Assembly: GCF_964355755.1 (NCBI RefSeq)
Contig: NC_092671.1
Span: 39,947,304-40,007,303 of the forward strand
Origin: Antedon mediterranea
Lineage: Eukaryota; Echinodermata; Crinoidea; Comatulida; Antedonidae
Direction: 5' to 3'
Length of the DNA: 60,000 nucleotides
The notes beneath the pieces were generated by a model. The model saw only the letters and a list, made by a program, of their open reading frames with translations, did not search any database and was not told the origin of the DNA. Both the position numbers and the translations under genes were made by a program. Below, piece after piece: positions 59,301 to 60,000 of the stretch. The number at the start of each line of letters is the position of its first letter. Positions within the stretch are counted from its first letter, which is position 1.

Positions 59301-59933
59301 ACTTACCTGGGTAAATAAATAAAACCTATATTTATTACCCAGAACTTATTTATGTCGAACAATATATTTTCAAGAAAACAACATTACGGTTTAAGAGTTA
59401 TATTATGTTATATACAATTTATACCTTAAGTTTGAAAATGACATAATGAGCAGTAAATTATGACCTGTGTGAATGAGTATTTGCTTAAGGGAAAAATAAC
59501 GTATAAATGCTTTTCATTATCATTCAGTCCCAACAGACTGTTAAAAGTGTGTACTGGAAATGTGAACAATTTAAAAAACAAAAACATGTTTGTAAACTAT
59601 TTGAATGGACTAATAATACAACTAATAATAAAACAATTCAAAGATGTATTAAGCTCTGTCTACACTATCAAACTTTATGTGACAAAAAAATGTGATGTGC
59701 CCATATATGGACATGATGATGTCATATTACTACCATATTTGGGCATATCACAACTATATTTGGGCACATTACATTTTTGTCAAATTAGTTTGATAGTGTA
59801 GGAGCTTTACATATTGTTTATTAGAAGATTTTTGTAAAATTTGTTAGCATGGTTGACCTGAACTTAGCAGCAACAAGTCAACATATAAAGTACACTGCAT
59901 TACTAGCTTCAGGGTGTTACCGGTGGTTGTCAT
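32072..59933 (-). CDS. Nine-exon gene for an EF-hand protein (about 331 aa), name not recognised
   Basis: Spliced minus-strand gene. Joining 59921-59933, 59002-59067, 58053-58109, 53441-53722, 46145-46215, 45374-45484, 37816-37910, 33426-33495 and 32072-32302 gives one open frame; every junction has GT-AG ends and compatible phase (1,1,1,1,0,0,2,0). Residues 1-90 are rich in P, S, T and E and look disordered; about 95-125 form a charged helix (ERQRRADERRRK); 141-200 hold an EF-hand whose loop D165-E-D-C-D-G-F-L-T-C-Q-E176 has all canonical calcium ligands; 201-331 are helical, with the WMKNF, MDFKML and LDFLTYLPLF segments. A second loop at about 261-272 (NVDESTNQLSLD) is degenerate. By family knowledge it should be an intracellular calcium-binding or calcium-responsive protein; no signal peptide or membrane helix is seen. 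Partner and pathway are unknown. Introns reach 7.5 kb and carry satellites and MITEs. Confidence is high for exons 2-9 and moderate for exon 1. Confidence 0.87.
33426..33495 (-). CDS. EF-hand gene, coding exon 8
   Basis: A 70-nt exon found by phase: the previous exon leaves GA and the next starts in phase 0. Acceptor TTGTTTTCAG, donor GTAAAC. It encodes NWMKNFIMRMDFKMLDMKMF plus RAK, an amphipathic methionine-rich helix. A sequence resembling its last codons and donor is repeated about 50 bp downstream (near 33372-33384), possibly a small local duplication of the splice donor. Confidence 0.85.
34028..34173. repeat. Perfect or near-perfect 73-bp tandem duplication (intronic)
   Basis: ATATTATAATAATTTCTATG through GAATGCTACC is repeated head to tail with no difference seen, which indicates a very recent duplication or an assembly artefact. 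Confidence 0.93.
36058..36228. repeat. T-rich low-complexity tract (intronic)
   Basis: About 170 bp almost entirely T and A on the plus strand, with several runs of eight or more T. Confidence 0.9.
37816..37910 (-). CDS. EF-hand gene, coding exon 7
   Basis: A 95-nt exon with acceptor CTTTAAG and strong donor GTGAGT, starting in phase 0 and leaving two bases. It encodes VLELAGYSVLNGADFKLFSV and then VASLTQKISSI. It looks like the helix and short strand of a degenerate EF-hand partner: NGADF sits where a paired loop would be, without full ligands. The intron upstream (37911-45373) holds two giant tandem arrays. Confidence 0.87.
38190..42330. repeat. 38-bp satellite array, about 109 copies, inside an intron
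   Basis: The unit is CACACTGTAGACCTAGGTAC followed by ATATGATACAGAACATAT. Copies are nearly identical; the main difference is one binary site, AACATATC or AACAAATC. Rare markers (CATATGCAACAG at 38701 and 39841; ATCATACTG at about 40960 and 41340; ACTTTAGACC at about 41040 and 41990) recur. Each unit contains the palindrome ACCTAGGT. The array starts after a short GATAGCCTAT repeat (38155-38190), 280 bp upstream of coding exon 7, and ends with a truncated unit. Confidence 0.97.
42331..43146. other. Intronic spacer between the two arrays
   Basis: AT-rich, no repeat or exon recognised. Confidence 0.5.
43147..44323. repeat. 51-bp minisatellite, about 23 copies, inside the same intron
   Basis: The unit is TATTATCTTTTGTACAACCC, AATTGCCTGCCCAGCTACTA, GTATACCAGTG. 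Some copies are 7 bp shorter (GCCTCGTATACC), which changes frame and makes the false ORFs hop between YYLLYNPIACPATSIPV and VYQCIIFCTTQLPAQLL readings. Variants: CAACCC/CATCCC/CAAGCC, GCCCAG/GGCCAG, ACTAG/ACTCG. The palindrome TACTAGTA is present in most units. Confidence 0.96.
44324..44936. other. Intronic spacer
   Basis: No feature recognised. Confidence 0.5.
44937..45080. mobile_element. MITE family A (intronic)
   Basis: Left AGCGCTGTCTACACTATCAA, right TGATAGTGTAGACAGAGCTT; inner TCATATATGGACATGATGAT. The right TIR is slightly shortened. Confidence 0.87.
45175..45335. mobile_element. MITE family A, opposite orientation, next to a splice donor
   Basis: GCTCTGTCTACACTATCCAA to GATAGTGTAGGCAGATCTTT. 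The inner order (CATCATGTCCATATATGGGC) is reversed compared with the copy 95 bp away. It ends about 40 bp from the donor of coding exon 6. Confidence 0.88.
45374..45484 (-). CDS. EF-hand gene, coding exon 6 (canonical calcium-binding loop)
   Basis: A 111-nt exon, phase 0 at both ends, acceptor ATGATAG and donor GTTAGG. The loop is D-E-D-C-D-G-F-L-T-C-Q-E: acidic at positions 1, 3 and 5, glycine at 6, hydrophobic at 8 and the bidentate glutamate at 12, so calcium binding is expected. The exiting helix is MLIALKGV, followed by the acidic DHEEEYVYQ. A family A MITE ends about 40 bp from the donor site, unusually close for a mobile insertion. Confidence 0.92.
46145..46215 (-). CDS. EF-hand gene, coding exon 5 (entering helix of the EF-hand)
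   Basis: A 71-nt exon with acceptor TTTCAG and donor GTAAGC. It completes a serine codon with exon 4 and encodes GWLAQFCIIKREKEYLYRRA plus FET. The YLYRRAFET end is the typical hydrophobic E-helix that runs directly into the calcium loop in the next exon. Leaves phase 0. Confidence 0.88.
46457..48802. mobile_element. Candidate 2.35-kb non-autonomous DNA element with inverted ends and subterminal arrays
   Basis: The left edge reads GGTCAACCCGTACCCATGCC and the right edge is the inverse, ending GGGTACGGGTTGACC. Behind each end sit tandem short units of GGGTACGAGTAAGCC type: about seven in 46457-46595 (inverse orientation) and about twelve in 48547-48802. The interior (46600-48540) is AT-rich and has no transposase-like frame. 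It contains a diverged internal repeat of roughly 200 bp at about 47570, 47785 and 47990 (CAGCAAAAACACGTAGCTGT, then GTTTAATT, then CGATCATACG/TGATCATACG). Target duplications are not clear. It lies in the intron between coding exons 4 and 5. Confidence 0.65.
48803..49521. other. Intronic non-coding stretch
   Basis: No exon recognised; TAGGCCTA octamers near 48878 and 49192. Confidence 0.5.
49522..49592. repeat. Pair of small perfect hairpins built on CTAGCA
   Basis: ACTAGCATTTTGCTAGT at 49522-49538 and ACTAGCAAATTTTTGCTAGT at 49573-49592 are each perfect inverted repeats (7- and 9-bp arms), about 34 bp apart. Confidence 0.8.
49593..53440. other. Rest of the intron between exons 5 and 4
   Basis: GGGCCGAAACGTCTCGGGAC and ATAGGCCGAAACGCCCCT near 50413-50451 are a diverged direct repeat. 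A 38-codon frame at 49944-50060 (plus) and a K/R-rich frame near 51170-51260 (minus) are noted under findings but not called as genes. Confidence 0.45.
53441..53722 (-). CDS. EF-hand gene, coding exon 4 (proline-rich linker and charged helix)
   Basis: A 282-nt exon, acceptor TTTCAG and donor GTAAGT, phase 1 at both ends. It encodes 93 whole codons (residues 47-139). The first half has many prolines and serines (SLPPPLKP, TPSPSPESE). The second half is a strongly charged helix with ERQRRADERRRK and YEKLKKRKG, a possible single alpha-helix, nucleic-acid or partner-binding stretch. The frame stays open into both flanking introns, so the ATG nearest the acceptor is intronic and is not a start. 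Confidence 0.88.
53910..54005. repeat. Short tandem duplication, about 50-bp period (intronic)
   Basis: TTTTAATGTTTATACAAATT plus ATATT(AT)CTAAATG occurs twice. Confidence 0.85.
54856..55020. mobile_element. MITE family A with internal triplication and lost right end
   Basis: Left GTTCTGTCTACATTATCAAA. Inside, CCTAAATATGGTAGTGATAT-like units occur three times where other copies have one or two, then ATCATGTCCATATATGGGCA. The right terminal repeat is missing after CACATTTGTTTTG. Confidence 0.82.
55825..55930 (+). mobile_element. tRNA-derived SINE head (degenerate)
   Basis: GGTGTGCTTTAGCGTTAATG, ACTAGACCACCAGATTGTGG, ATTATGCGGTTTGAATGTTT. TAGCGTTAATGACTAG can be an A box and GGTTTGAATG a B box with one mutation. 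No body or tail recognised downstream. Confidence 0.55.
56000..58052. other. Intronic non-coding stretch
   Basis: AT-rich with several T or A runs. No exon, SINE or MITE recognised. Reading frames at 56335-56544 and 57439-57666 have only composition-driven hydrophobic content. Confidence 0.5.
58053..58109 (-). CDS. EF-hand gene, coding exon 3
   Basis: A 57-nt exon with acceptor CTGTAG and consensus donor GTAAGT, phase 1 at both ends. It encodes SATVTLPPLPKLQFNIEQ plus shared junction codons (V before, K after). It is proline-rich and probably part of the disordered N-terminal region. Together with the neighbouring symmetric exons it could be alternatively included without a frameshift. Confidence 0.75.
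58602..58996 (+). mobile_element. SINE with a different tRNA-like head and the shared central domain
   Basis: The head reads TGGCACTGTGGCTTGGTGGT, then TTGCTTACC, as in an A box; the B box is weak. Central domain at 58815-58885: GTGCACTTTAAAGAACCTAG, then TGGGGGTTACTCCGGTGTAC and ACACAGCCACTG. The tail is A9TAAAAC at 58982-58996. It lies in the intron between coding exons 3 and 2 and ends next to the exon 2 donor, opposite to the gene's strand. Confidence 0.82.
59002..59067 (-). CDS. EF-hand gene, coding exon 2
   Basis: Acceptor TTTTTAG and donor GTTTGT frame 66 nt that translate to ELSPVTEPDEIPQSVTQTEAP, an acidic, proline-rich segment without predicted fold. Both ends are phase 1, so skipping the exon would keep the frame. 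It lies next to the A-rich tail of a SINE that ends at about 58996, only a few bases from its donor, so the donor flank is partly SINE-derived. Confidence 0.75.
59651..59808. mobile_element. MITE family A in the first intron of the EF-hand gene
   Basis: Left AAGCTCTGTCTACACTATCA, inner CCCATATATGGACATGATGA, right TTTGATAGTGTAGGAGCTTT, where six bases of the terminal repeat are deleted. Confidence 0.87.
59921..59933 (-). CDS. Candidate first coding exon (start codon) of the EF-hand gene
   Basis: A 13-nt coding stretch reads M-T-T-T plus one base, then a donor GTAACA. It leaves phase 1, exactly what the exon at 59002-59067 needs, and the joined protein starts MTTTVELSP. G stands at -3 of the ATG (GCTATGA), a favourable context, and an in-frame TAA lies about 13 codons upstream, so this ATG can be an initiator. 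The 5' UTR would continue toward and perhaps past the window end. No promoter element is obvious. Alternative: the true first exon lies beyond 60000 and this match is chance. Confidence 0.5.
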
Positions 59934-60000
59934 AGCAACATCTCTCAAGAGAATTTCAATACTTTTATTTTGTTATTAATACACCTGATACTGTCAATGT

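Overview
The window is nuclear DNA of an animal, most plausibly a marine invertebrate deuterostome such as an echinoderm. The evidence is AT-rich sequence with large introns, tRNA-derived SINEs, a non-LTR retrotransposon remnant, many short inverted-repeat (MITE-like) elements and many minisatellites. The taxon is inferred from repeat style and cannot be fixed from this sequence alone. Nothing prokaryotic is present, and most short reading frames are noise.

One gene is well supported. It lies on the minus strand from about 59.9 kb down to 32.07 kb. I rebuilt nine coding exons from splice sites with matching phases: 59921-59933, 59002-59067, 58053-58109, 53441-53722, 46145-46215, 45374-45484, 37816-37910, 33426-33495 and 32072-32302. 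They give a protein of about 331 residues: a proline-rich, probably disordered N-terminal region, a strongly charged helix, one canonical EF-hand (loop D165 to E176), and a conserved-looking alpha-helical C-terminal half with a degenerate second EF-like loop. I do not recognise a gene symbol. The first 13-nt coding exon is the least certain part.

The introns and the upstream 32 kb are repeat territory. Five long tandem arrays stand out: a 45-bp unit (11.8-13.2 kb, about 30 copies), a 38-bp unit with a 16-bp palindrome (23.75-24.23 kb), a 49-bp unit made from a SINE central domain (27.2-27.9 kb, 14 copies), a 38-bp unit inside an intron (38.2-42.3 kb, about 109 copies) and a 51-bp unit in the same intron (43.1-44.3 kb, about 23 copies). 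Units of 45 and 51 bp are multiples of three, which creates long false ORFs. Every one of these five units carries a perfect palindrome of at least 8 bp.

Mobile elements include two SINEs with different tRNA-like heads sharing one central domain, two further tRNA-like SINE heads, a LINE reverse-transcriptase C-terminus, LINE-type 3' tails, several MITE families (A, seven copies with ends reading GCTCTGTCTACACTATC; B, about nine copies with ends reading GCTTGGTTCCCACTAG; C, two copies; a CRE-containing one; and a short perfect hairpin), and an unusual 2.35-kb segment at 46.46-48.80 kb bounded by inverted GGTCAACCCGTACCC ends with subterminal arrays.

No second protein-coding gene, rRNA, CRISPR or functional tRNA gene could be supported in 1-32 kb.
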